Of a stretch of DNA of 10,804 bases, positions 1-6,936 are shown piece by piece (position 1 is the first letter of the stretch; the number at the start of each line of letters is the position of its first letter). Below the pieces are notes generated by a model. It did no database searches, had not been told where the DNA came from, and saw nothing but the letters and a program-made list of their open reading frames with translations. Origin of the DNA: Candidatus Gastranaerophilales bacterium (GTDB lineage: Bacteria > Cyanobacteriota > Vampirovibrionia > Gastranaerophilales > Gastranaerophilaceae); NCBI GenBank assembly GCA_944326625.1, contig CALVER010000036.1:1-10804 (forward strand), written 5' to 3'. The position numbers were made by a program, and so were the translations under genes.

Positions 1-148
1 TGGTGTCGTGGCTCAGCCACCACCCCTCACCCGAATTTCTAACACTCGTCCCTCGTGTTGAAATTCTTCCCTCTCCCGCAAGGGGCGAGGGTAACAATTC
101 GTCTAAACCCTTGTCCTGTCTAGCTAGGAGAGACGCCCCCCCCCGTTT
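1..148. repeat. GC-rich non-coding segment with three consecutive hairpins, possible dispersed repeat
   Basis: This gene-free left edge is clearly richer in GC than the rest (35 of the first 60 bases are G or C). Three inverted repeats follow each other. At 2-24, GTGGC/GCCAC with loop TCA is extended by GGTG/CACC across a two-base bulge. At 33-66, GAATTTCTAACAC pairs with GTGTTGAAATTC with one bulged T and a nine-base loop. At 69-91, CCCTC and CCC pair with GGG and GAGGG around one mismatch. The composition and stacked hairpins resemble short dispersed intergenic repeats (REP or MITE-like), but one copy in one window cannot prove repetition. No hairpin is followed by a T-tract on either strand, so a terminator role for the reductase gene ending at 171 is not supported. 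The reading frames that cross it have no recognisable protein similarity. Confidence 0.45.
136..144. repeat. Homopolymeric C9 tract
   Basis: Nine consecutive C on the plus strand (G9 on the minus strand) lie 26 bases beyond the stop codon of the minus-strand reductase gene. Such tracts are prone to slippage and to sequencing or assembly length errors. It lies outside any credible coding region and downstream of the nearest gene, so there is no visible way for it to control expression by phase variation. Confidence 0.8.
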
Positions 149-170
149 TGCAAAAATTTTTCAAATTCTC

Positions 171-977
171 TCATTGCATTCTCCTTCTCATATTATATTT
201 TATTATAGCATTAATCCAATCTTGCGGCAAGTGCGAAATAATTTGTGCGACTTTTGCATCAAAACCTATTGTATAAGACGATTTCGGCGCCTCAGCCCCG
301 TCAATCTCCGCAATCAAATCCACTACCTTTGACACTTCTAAACCGTGCTGTTGATTTTTGCGTGCGTTTTTCACCATAAAATTCATTTCTTTTTCAAAGC
401 CTTGAGAGTTTTCAATAGACTCTTTATTTCCGGAAATTGATTTTTCCCACAGGGGAGTTGCGATAACTCCGGGTTTTACGGAAATAACTTTAATATTGCG
501 TTTTGTTTCAATCATCATTGAGTTAAACAAAATATCAAGAGCTCTTTTTGACGCACAATAAGGCGCAACAAACGGAAAAATTCCGAAGCTTGACATAGAA
601 CTTATGTTAATAATTCTGCCGCCTTCCAGCAAATTCAAAAGCCGCTGCGAAAAATCCAGATGCGAAAAAGTATTCACCTGAAATTGCTCTTTTATTCTTT
701 CCGGCGAAATACTTTCAACCACGCCCGCAACAACACATCCGGCAACATTTATAAGGGTATCTATTTTGTCTGTCTTTGATTTTATAAAAGCGGCCGCAAG
801 CCTTATTGTCTCAGGTTCGGACATATTTATATAAAACGGAACAGCCCCGAGTTTTTCCAAGTCAGATACGTAATCTTCATTACGATAACCCGCAAAAACC
901 CTGTTATTTTTTGCAAAATGCTCGACAAGCGCCTTGCCTATTCCTGATGTTGAACCTGTTATAACAATTGTTTTCAT
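171..977 (-). CDS. Short-chain dehydrogenase/reductase (SDR) family oxidoreductase
   Basis: A 268-residue classical SDR with a Rossmann fold, predicted cytoplasmic and NAD(P)(H)-dependent. Visible family marks are the glycine-rich cofactor loop TGSTSGIG (residues 7-14), NVAG (77-80, in place of the usual NNAG), Asn102, and the catalytic set Ser127, Tyr140 and Lys144 in YCASK with the expected spacing of 13 and 4. PGVIATP (169-175) is the usual segment after the active site. Arg32 after the second strand would fit NADP(H), but this is only suggestive. The substrate cannot be told from sequence. The gene is last in the secretion operon: the GspF/PilC-like gene ends 9 bp upstream and its TAA stop forms part of this gene's ribosome binding site (TAAGGA), which suggests translational coupling. 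The basic C-terminus (NMRRRMQ) has no clear signal. The family is certain; the role is unknown. Confidence 0.93.
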   Translation of the reverse strand: MKTIVITGSTSGIGKALVEHFAKNNRVFAGYRNEDYVSDLEKLGAVPFYINMSEPETIRLAAAFIKSKTDKIDTLINVAGCVVAGVVESISPERIKEQFQVNTFSHLDFSQRLLNLLEGGRIINISSMSSFGIFPFVAPYCASKRALDILFNSMMIETKRNIKVISVKPGVIATPLWEKSISGNKESIENSQGFEKEMNFMVKNARKNQQHGLEVSKVVDLIAEIDGAEAPKSSYTIGFDAKVAQIISHLPQDWINAIIKYNMRRRMQ

Positions 978-986
978 AGTTTTTCC

Positions 987-2216
987 TTATGTTGACATAT
1001 AAGACCCGAACAACGGCAAGTAAAGCGCCAGTGCCAATACAAGTACGATACTGCCGATTACAATCAACATTATCGGCTCAATCATTTTTGTCATAACGTC
1101 AATAATATTGTCGAGCTTTTTGTCAATAAAATTTGTTGCCTGCATAAGCATATCACCCAGACGACCTGATTGTTCACCGGTTGCAATCATAAACAAAATC
1201 ATCTTAGGCATAACCCTTGTTGATCTTAACGCCGATGAAAGGTGCTGACCCTGCTGAACTTTACTTGTGGCGGATTCAATTCTTATTTTAAGAATATAAT
1301 TAGTAAGCGTCAAGTTCGCCAGATATAAACATTCGATAATCGGTACACCCGCATCATAAGCAACCTGCAATACAGCAATAAAGTTTGAAAAATTGGAAAA
1401 TTCGATCAAATCCGAAAGCACGGGAATTTTCAAGATATATTCATCAATTTTCCGCTTGGTCGGCTGCCAGTTAAATAAAAATGTAACAAATCCGAATAAA
1501 CCGCCTAAAAGTAACGGAACAAGATACCAGTATGTTTTCAAAAATATACCGATGTCCATTAATTTTGCCGTAATCCACGGAAGCTCTTTCCCCATCGTGT
1601 CAAACATGTCTTTGAATACAGGGAATACAAACATCAACATGATTAATACAATCAAAATCGCCAGAACAATAACGAAAATCGGATACATTAATGTACCTAT
1701 AACTTTACTCTTAATCGCGGCCTGTTTATTCAACAATTCCAACAAACGTTCAAGAGTTTTTTCCAATTCACCGGAATCTTCACCGGCTTTACAAAGACCG
1801 ATGTAAATCTGCCCGAATTGTTTTGGATATTTAGCGATTGTATCCGCAAAAGTTCCGCCGTTCATAATCTGCCGGCGCAATTCCTGCGCAACAAGTCTTA
1901 TTTTCAACTTTGCAGCATCGTTTTCAATAAACAACAATGACTCAATAATAGGTATACCTGATTGTGCAAGGATTTGCAAGGTTGAAGTAAAATCAATTCT
2001 GTCTTGAAGACCAAGCTTGGAAACTTTTCCCTTTTTGGCCTCCTTTGTCGCATCTTTATTATCGTTTTGCCCTCTCAGGTGTTCTTCTTCCACCCTTGTC
2101 GGCAAAAAGCCGAGTTTACGAATATTTTCTCTGGCCTCACGCGGGGTGGCAGCTTCAATTTTACCTTTTACGATTTCTTTATTGTTTTTTAATGCTGTAT
2201 AGTTATATATAGTCAT
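987..2216 (-). CDS. gspF: Type II secretion/type IV pilus inner-membrane platform protein (GspF/PilC family)
   Basis: A 409-residue polytopic inner-membrane protein, the normal size for GspF/PilC. These proteins form the platform that the cytoplasmic ATPase acts on to push pseudopilin or pilin subunits out of the membrane. The N-terminus (YNYTALKNNKEIVKGKIEA) is the typical family opening. Two homologous cytoplasmic T2SSF domains lie at about residues 72-175 and 274-378, each with the FxxxLxxxxxxGxPIxE pattern (IPIIESL at 88-94, VPIIECL at 291-297) and the GExSG turn (GEDSGEL at 145-151, GEQSGRL at 347-353). Hydrophobic segments lie at about 176-203, 229-250 and 379-402. The start is supported by AGGTG upstream with suitable spacing. 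It sits 12 bp after the ATPase gene and 9 bp before the reductase. The symbol follows the C-D-E-F gene order; pilC is an equally fair name. Confidence 0.93.
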   Translation of the reverse strand: MTIYNYTALKNNKEIVKGKIEAATPREARENIRKLGFLPTRVEEEHLRGQNDNKDATKEAKKGKVSKLGLQDRIDFTSTLQILAQSGIPIIESLLFIENDAAKLKIRLVAQELRRQIMNGGTFADTIAKYPKQFGQIYIGLCKAGEDSGELEKTLERLLELLNKQAAIKSKVIGTLMYPIFVIVLAILIVLIMLMFVFPVFKDMFDTMGKELPWITAKLMDIGIFLKTYWYLVPLLLGGLFGFVTFLFNWQPTKRKIDEYILKIPVLSDLIEFSNFSNFIAVLQVAYDAGVPIIECLYLANLTLTNYILKIRIESATSKVQQGQHLSSALRSTRVMPKMILFMIATGEQSGRLGDMLMQATNFIDKKLDNIIDVMTKMIEPIMLIVIGSIVLVLALALYLPLFGSYMST

Positions 2217-2228
2217 GCTTTACACCTG

Positions 2229-4238
2229 CTATTCATTTACAATACCCAGTACACGGACAAATTCGTCAATTGTTGTTTCACCGTTAATTATATGCTGCAA
2301 GCATGATTTGTTAAGTGTTGTCATGCCGTTTGCAACCGCAGCTTCTTCAATTTCCAAATCATGCGCGCCCTGTGCAATAAGTTTTTTAATTTCTTTTGAC
2401 ATAGGCATAATTTCATAGACCCCGAGCCTGCCCTTATAGCCCGTAAAATCACACTTATTACATCCTTTTGCGCGATAAATCGGAGTTTTCATTAATTTTT
2501 GAATTTCTTCTTCATCTGCAGTAACCTGTCGTGCTTCGTCATGCGACGGGAAATATTCCTCTTTACAATCAGGGCACAAGGATCTTACAAGACGCTGAGC
2601 AATTACGCCGGAAAGCGTTGAAGATACCAGATAATCTTTGGCACCCATTTCTATCAAACGGGTAACCGTTGCGGCCGCCGAGTTGGTGTGAACTGTACTT
2701 AATACAAGGTGACCTGTTAATGCGGCTGAAATCGCAATTTCCAAAGTTTCATAGTCACGGATTTCACCTACGAGGATAATATCGGGGTCTTGTCTCAAAA
2801 TCGCACGCATGCAGGACGCAAATGTGATACCGGCTTTCGGGTTAACCTGAGATTGGTTAATACCTTCAAGTTTAATTTCTATCGGATCTTCAATCGTAGT
2901 AATGTTAACGTGTTCGTCGTTCAAACTTTTCAAAACCGAATAAAGCGTTGTTGTTTTACCTGAACCTGTAGGCCCTGATGTCAAAATAATACCGTTCGGG
3001 CAGCTTACCATATTTTTAATTTTTACAAGATCACTGTCAGAGGCGCCGACAAGCATAATCTTTCTGTCTTCAGCTTTCAAGCTGACAGCAGGCGCAAGAA
3101 CACGGATAACCATTTTTTCCTTGCCCGATACCGACAGTGTGTTAATACGGAAGTCATAAGATTGTTTCTTATATTTGATTGAAAAAGTACCGTCCTGCGG
3201 ACGTCTGTGTTCCGCAATATTCATTCTTGACATAACTTTGAAACGCGCGATTACGGAAGATTCAACCTTTGCCGGAATATCAAGAACCTTTTGCAGCATG
3301 CCGTCTTTTCTGTAGCGGACTATATAACCGCTCAGGCGCGGTTCTATGTGAATATCGGAAACCTTATTATCAATTGCGTTTGTAATAATCTGGTTAACAA
3401 ATTTTGCAACAGATCCCGTGGAATCCTGCAATTCAGCGTCAACCTGCTCCCACAAACTTTCTTCAACTTCAATTTCAGCGGCTTCTGTTTCAATTTGTTC
3501 AATAATTTTCTGAGTTTCTTTTTTCTGGGCGCTGAAAAACATGTCCAAAGAATTTTGGAACTCGTAGTGAGTCATCAACAATTGCTTTGGATTTTGCCCG
3601 GTCAAATAAATGATTTCCTTTAAAACATCAGGCTTAACAGGCTTAACAACACCTAACGTCAAAGTTTTTCCGTCTGATGAAATCGGAATAACCTTGTTTT
3701 CTTTAATAAAATCTTCCGGCAAAATATTGACAAACTTATCCTGTTTGGCAAGCTGTTCATTGCTTACCATATCAAAACCGGTTTGTAAATGCAGGATTGA
3801 TTTTAATTGATCAAGCGAAATAAATCCGAGTTTAAATAAAGTAGAACCGATAGGCATTTTCTGACGTTTACTTTCGGCTAAAGCCTGAAGTAATTGAACG
3901 TCCGTTATATAGCCTTTTTGAATTAAAAGTTCACCTAATTTTATTTGTTTTTCTTCATGACCTTCAAAAACCTGCTTTGAAGTTTTACCGCTCAGGCTTA
4001 AAATCAATTCGTCCAAATCAACATTCGGCACCTGAATAAATTTTACCTGATAAGGAAAATATTCTTTTAAAATCCTGTTAACCGTGTCTTTGTCTGATGA
4101 TGAATTTACCGCAACAAAAAGAAATTTGTCCTTCACACTAATAGGAACAAATTTATTTTGTTCCATTAGCGTAAAGTCTATGTGATTGAGTATTTCTTTA
4201 TTAACACTGTTTTTTAATCTGTTTAGTAATTCATTCAT
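2229..4238 (-). CDS. gspE: Type II secretion/type IV pilus assembly ATPase (GspE/PilB family) with MshEN domain
   Basis: A 669-residue secretion ATPase, longer than typical GspE (about 500) or PilB (about 570). It hydrolyses ATP in the cytoplasm to power pseudopilus or pilus assembly. The C-terminal motor carries Walker A GPTGSGKT (422-429), an Asp box around TTIEDPIE (447-454), Walker B DPDIILVGEIRD (484-495), a His box ending LSTVHTN (513-519), and a zinc-type tetracysteine CPDC (555-558) and CNKC (593-596). RRPQDG (345-350) belongs to the N2 domain. The N-terminal part holds a probable c-di-GMP-binding MshEN pair: two 24-residue motifs, 100-123 and 129-152, separated by five residues. A Glu-rich linker (about 240-272) follows. 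The first 95 residues form an extra domain I cannot name. No clear Shine-Dalgarno precedes the ATG, so translation may depend on the secretin gene 18 bp upstream. Confidence 0.94.
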   Translation of the reverse strand: MNELLNRLKNSVNKEILNHIDFTLMEQNKFVPISVKDKFLFVAVNSSSDKDTVNRILKEYFPYQVKFIQVPNVDLDELILSLSGKTSKQVFEGHEEKQIKLGELLIQKGYITDVQLLQALAESKRQKMPIGSTLFKLGFISLDQLKSILHLQTGFDMVSNEQLAKQDKFVNILPEDFIKENKVIPISSDGKTLTLGVVKPVKPDVLKEIIYLTGQNPKQLLMTHYEFQNSLDMFFSAQKKETQKIIEQIETEAAEIEVEESLWEQVDAELQDSTGSVAKFVNQIITNAIDNKVSDIHIEPRLSGYIVRYRKDGMLQKVLDIPAKVESSVIARFKVMSRMNIAEHRRPQDGTFSIKYKKQSYDFRINTLSVSGKEKMVIRVLAPAVSLKAEDRKIMLVGASDSDLVKIKNMVSCPNGIILTSGPTGSGKTTTLYSVLKSLNDEHVNITTIEDPIEIKLEGINQSQVNPKAGITFASCMRAILRQDPDIILVGEIRDYETLEIAISAALTGHLVLSTVHTNSAAATVTRLIEMGAKDYLVSSTLSGVIAQRLVRSLCPDCKEEYFPSHDEARQVTADEEEIQKLMKTPIYRAKGCNKCDFTGYKGRLGVYEIMPMSKEIKKLIAQGAHDLEIEEAAVANGMTTLNKSCLQHIINGETTIDEFVRVLGIVNE

Positions 4239-4256
4239 TTTTATATAACATGACTT

Positions 4257-6071
4257 TTAAAGAGTATTTTCATTCCTCATTGCATCATCAGCATCCACAA
4301 TTATTTTGGGGGTAATCATGATAAGCATTTCTTCTTTGTTTTTTGTAGAAACTGTTGAGCGGAAGAACATGCCTATGCCCGGAATATCGCCAAGGATAGG
4401 TATTTTTTGAACTGTTTTTTGGTCTTCTTCTCTTATCATACCGCCGATGACTAATGTTTCACCGTCTTTAATGCGGACATTTTTCAAATCGAGGTTACGT
4501 CTTTGCAAAAGTGTTGCCTGAATATCCATTACATCAGGAAGATCTTCATTTGGCGTTGTAACCTGACTGGCAATAGTCGCGTATTCAGGTGTTATGTTTA
4601 ATGTCACATAACCGTCAGGGCTGATAAACGGTGTAATACTTATTTTAATACCGTTATCATCGCCGATTTCATAATCTCTTTGAACCGCACCGGTTAAAGA
4701 TTCGGATACAACCTGTGATGTAACTGTTTTTACGTAATCGGATGTAAGGTCAATAACAGATTCCTGACCGTTCGTAATCAAAATACGCGGGTTTGCAACA
4801 ACACGGCCTTTTCTGTTTTCCAAAATGTAGTTAATTGCATAAGTTAAGGCTTGCGGCCCGTTATATCTATGAACATAATAATCAGGACTGTCTACGTTTT
4901 CCGGAGCATCAACGTGAGGATACTGGCTGCCGCTTATGAATATCGGATAATAAGGGCTTGTTCCGGTTGTGCCGGCAGAAGCGTTAAAGCTGAAGTGTTT
5001 GCTTAAGTACTGCCATGTATTTGTAAGTGTTTTACTGCCGCTTTCGTTCAATTCGATTATAGAAAGCTCAAGATAAGCCTGCGGCTGTTTTTTATCATTA
5101 TCAGCAATAAAATCTTTAATCATTTCCAATTGTTGTTCTGAACCGCCGATTACACCTATTGTACCCTGCTGGGTAAAATAAGAAATAACAAGGGTTTGCA
5201 AAGGCAAAGATGACAATGCGCCTGATGAACTGCCTTCAATTTGACATGCAACTTCACCGCCGCCGAGTTCAACTTCGCTGGAGCTGCCGCCGGAGCTTGC
5301 GGCACCTGTCATAACACCGCCTTTAATATTTGCCGCACCGCCTGTTGATCCGCCTTTTCCGCCGGAAGATGTGGCAGGTATAAGCATATCACATATCAAA
5401 TTCGCCATTTGTTCCGGCGTTGTATGATTGATTACTATAGATGCCGTCAAAGGTTTTCTGTCAAACTTTTCAACAACTTTTTTTGCTATATTTACATCAT
5501 TTTTTGTACCGAATATAACGAGTTCATTTGTCATGGGGTTTGTCGTAACGATTTCGGAATTTGACAACCCCGGTTTTTTCATTGTAAAGATATTTTTATT
5601 CAAAAATTCAGCTAAAACAGCAGCGTCGAGATATTTTACGGGAATGAGCGTAATTTCCTGTTTAGCAGCGCTGATTTCAGCACCTGCAGAGGAAACTATA
5701 AGGGTATTATCTTCAACAACATAAGACAATCCCGCAATGCTTAACACCATATCAAATGCCGAATTCAAAGGCACATCGACAAGATCCAGCGTAACAGTGC
5801 CTGATACACCCTGATCAAATATAATATTCATGCCTGCCTTATCCGCAAACATTCTCAAAACCTGCTTGACGTCAGAATCTCTCAAGCTCAAGCTTACCGG
5901 CTCATTAGACTGCGTAATCGAAATATCCGCTTTCAATTTAATAGTATTATTTTCCCGATCTCTGAGAGAAGGTTTTTCACTGACTGCCATGGCTGATATT
6001 GCGGTATTAGTAAATATAAACACCGCCAATATTAAACCTGAAATAATTTTTTGCGAAATCTTATTTGTCAT
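4257..6071 (-). CDS. gspD: Outer-membrane secretin (GspD/PilQ family)
   Basis: A 604-residue secretin that would form the outer-membrane gated channel of a type II secretion or type IV pilus machine. I chose the ATG at 6071, not the in-frame ATG at 6128, because it has AGGAG five bases upstream, avoids overlap with the preceding gene, and directly yields a signal peptide (basic start, hydrophobic 8-20, likely cleavage after AMA at residue 29). Domains in order: N0/STN at about 58-127, a secretin N-domain at about 138-206, a second one at about 207-323 interrupted by a Gly/Ser-rich insertion (about 235-288), then the secretin core at about 328-592 with VANPRI (425-430), LVIGGMI (540-546) and PILGDIPGIGMFF (558-570). 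No C-terminal pilotin-binding extension is obvious; only 12 residues follow the last strand. Gaps to neighbours are 13 and 18 bp. PilQ is the alternative name. Confidence 0.94.
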   Translation of the reverse strand: MTNKISQKIISGLILAVFIFTNTAISAMAVSEKPSLRDRENNTIKLKADISITQSNEPVSLSLRDSDVKQVLRMFADKAGMNIIFDQGVSGTVTLDLVDVPLNSAFDMVLSIAGLSYVVEDNTLIVSSAGAEISAAKQEITLIPVKYLDAAVLAEFLNKNIFTMKKPGLSNSEIVTTNPMTNELVIFGTKNDVNIAKKVVEKFDRKPLTASIVINHTTPEQMANLICDMLIPATSSGGKGGSTGGAANIKGGVMTGAASSGGSSSEVELGGGEVACQIEGSSSGALSSLPLQTLVISYFTQQGTIGVIGGSEQQLEMIKDFIADNDKKQPQAYLELSIIELNESGSKTLTNTWQYLSKHFSFNASAGTTGTSPYYPIFISGSQYPHVDAPENVDSPDYYVHRYNGPQALTYAINYILENRKGRVVANPRILITNGQESVIDLTSDYVKTVTSQVVSESLTGAVQRDYEIGDDNGIKISITPFISPDGYVTLNITPEYATIASQVTTPNEDLPDVMDIQATLLQRRNLDLKNVRIKDGETLVIGGMIREEDQKTVQKIPILGDIPGIGMFFRSTVSTKNKEEMLIMITPKIIVDADDAMRNENTL

Positions 6072-6076
6072 ATCTG

Positions 6077-6081
6077 CTCCT
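6077..6081 (-). promoter_or_regulatory. Ribosome binding site deciding the secretin start
   Basis: AGGAG on the minus strand lies five bases before the ATG at 6071. The longer in-frame start at 6128 would lie inside the preceding gene and would put 19 polar residues in front of the signal peptide, so this site settles the start. Confidence 0.8.
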
Positions 6082-6084
6082 GCT

Positions 6085-6777
6085 TTATTTTTTAGCTCCT
6101 CCAAATTTATTTTCCAAATTGTAGACATTGTTATAATTGAGTTCCGAATCTGTAATAACTTCGCCTACACGTGCTTTATAGATATTGGCGCCCAATTGCA
6201 CCGTAACTAAATCTTTGCTAATTGACAAAACTTTATAATTATTTATGTAATCGCCGGAACGCACCAGATAATCAGCCCCTTCAATATTCAAAATAGCGGA
6301 GGGGTTATTCGGTTCATACATAATACCTGAGACTTTTGTTGTCATAACTTTTGCCGCTTCGGTTTCCGTACCTGACAAAGTTTCAGGCGGAGCCATAAGC
6401 TCAAACCCGTATTTTCTTAAATTTGCATAAGATTCACTGCCCGGCAGAAAAGGATTAGGCCGTCCGTAATCTTCAACGGATAACGATACCATTTTTTCCT
6501 CGGTTTTATCAATATCATCAATATCTTCAACATCTATTTCTCTCAAGTTTTCAGACATTGAGACAGTTTCCGCGGTATTTTCCAAAAGATTTTCATTAAG
6601 CGGCGGCTCATTCTGCTCCGGCTTGGATGAAATGGATGTTACCGAAAAATAAATAACCGCAATAAGCGCAAGACCAATTATCGAGATAAATATTATTTTA
6701 CCGCTCGGGCTAAAATATTTATCCAATTGCTCATTCAGCTTATCAAATACTTTTTTCAACTCTTCCTCTATATTCAC
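6085..6777 (-). CDS. Membrane-anchored GspC/PilP-like periplasmic protein
   Basis: A 230-residue bitopic protein, first gene of the operon. A short charged, probably helical cytoplasmic segment (1-22) precedes one transmembrane helix (about 27-47), then an acidic, low-complexity periplasmic linker (about 50-100), the GRPNPFLP motif (105-112) that resembles the (R/N)(D/N)PFxP signature of PilP, and a small beta-rich domain (about 146-208) with GIMYEPNNPSAIL and VRSGDYINNYKVLSISKD, typical of the homology region shared by GspC and PilP. In those families this domain links the inner-membrane assembly to the secretin N0 domain, and the secretin gene follows by 13 bp. Unlike PilP it has no lipobox cysteine; its topology is that of GspC. 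The start is GTG, backed by AAAGG six bases upstream. Family assignment is moderately sure; the exact system is not. Confidence 0.72.
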   Translation of the reverse strand: MNIEEELKKVFDKLNEQLDKYFSPSGKIIFISIIGLALIAVIYFSVTSISSKPEQNEPPLNENLLENTAETVSMSENLREIDVEDIDDIDKTEEKMVSLSVEDYGRPNPFLPGSESYANLRKYGFELMAPPETLSGTETEAAKVMTTKVSGIMYEPNNPSAILNIEGADYLVRSGDYINNYKVLSISKDLVTVQLGANIYKARVGEVITDSELNYNNVYNLENKFGGAKK

Positions 6778-6783
6778 GTGACA

Positions 6784-6788
6784 CCTTT
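6784..6788 (-). promoter_or_regulatory. Ribosome binding site for the GTG start of the GspC/PilP-like gene
   Basis: AAAGG on the minus strand, six bases from the GTG at 6777. It supports a non-ATG start for the first gene of the secretion operon. Confidence 0.65.
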
Positions 6789-6887
6789 ATATACCCAAAT
6801 TATAATTGAAGTTCTACAGGATTGTATCAGTTATTTAATGTATTTAATTCAAAAAATTTGGTAAAATACATATAATTCTACCTAAAT

Positions 6888-6916
6888 ATTGTAACATATT
6901 TTAAAAAACGTGGCAA
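6888..6916 (-). promoter_or_regulatory. Predicted sigma-70-type promoter of the secretion operon
   Basis: On the minus strand, a -35 box TTGCCA (6916-6911) and a -10 box TACAAT (6893-6888) are separated by exactly 17 bases. They lie in the 159-bp AT-rich gap between the kinase gene and the operon. Transcription would begin near 6881, giving a leader of about 100 bases before the GTG at 6777. A weaker overlapping alternative (TTTACC, 17 bases, TACATT) lies further downstream in the same gap. No operator-like palindrome or riboswitch-like structure was recognised in the leader. I saw no strong terminator after the kinase gene, so read-through from it is also possible. Confidence 0.55.
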
Positions 6917-6936
6917 TAAATCAAAAAATGTTAAGA

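Noticed and set aside
136..144. C9 tract as a phase-variation switch
   Set aside because: It lies downstream of the only adjacent gene and in no credible coding frame or promoter spacer; an assembly or sequencing length error is also possible.
3..332. Open reading frame of 109 codons on the plus strand at the left edge
   Set aside because: It crosses the hairpin cluster and then the antisense of the reductase gene; composition is not protein-like and there is no ribosome binding site.
6072..6128. Longer start for the secretin at 6128
   Set aside because: It overlaps the preceding gene by 44 bp and displaces the signal peptide by 19 residues; the ATG at 6071 has a strong ribosome binding site.
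6821..6858. Alternative promoter TTGAAT with TACAAT on the minus strand
   Set aside because: The spacer is 20 bases, too long compared with the 17-base TTGCCA/TACAAT pair upstream.
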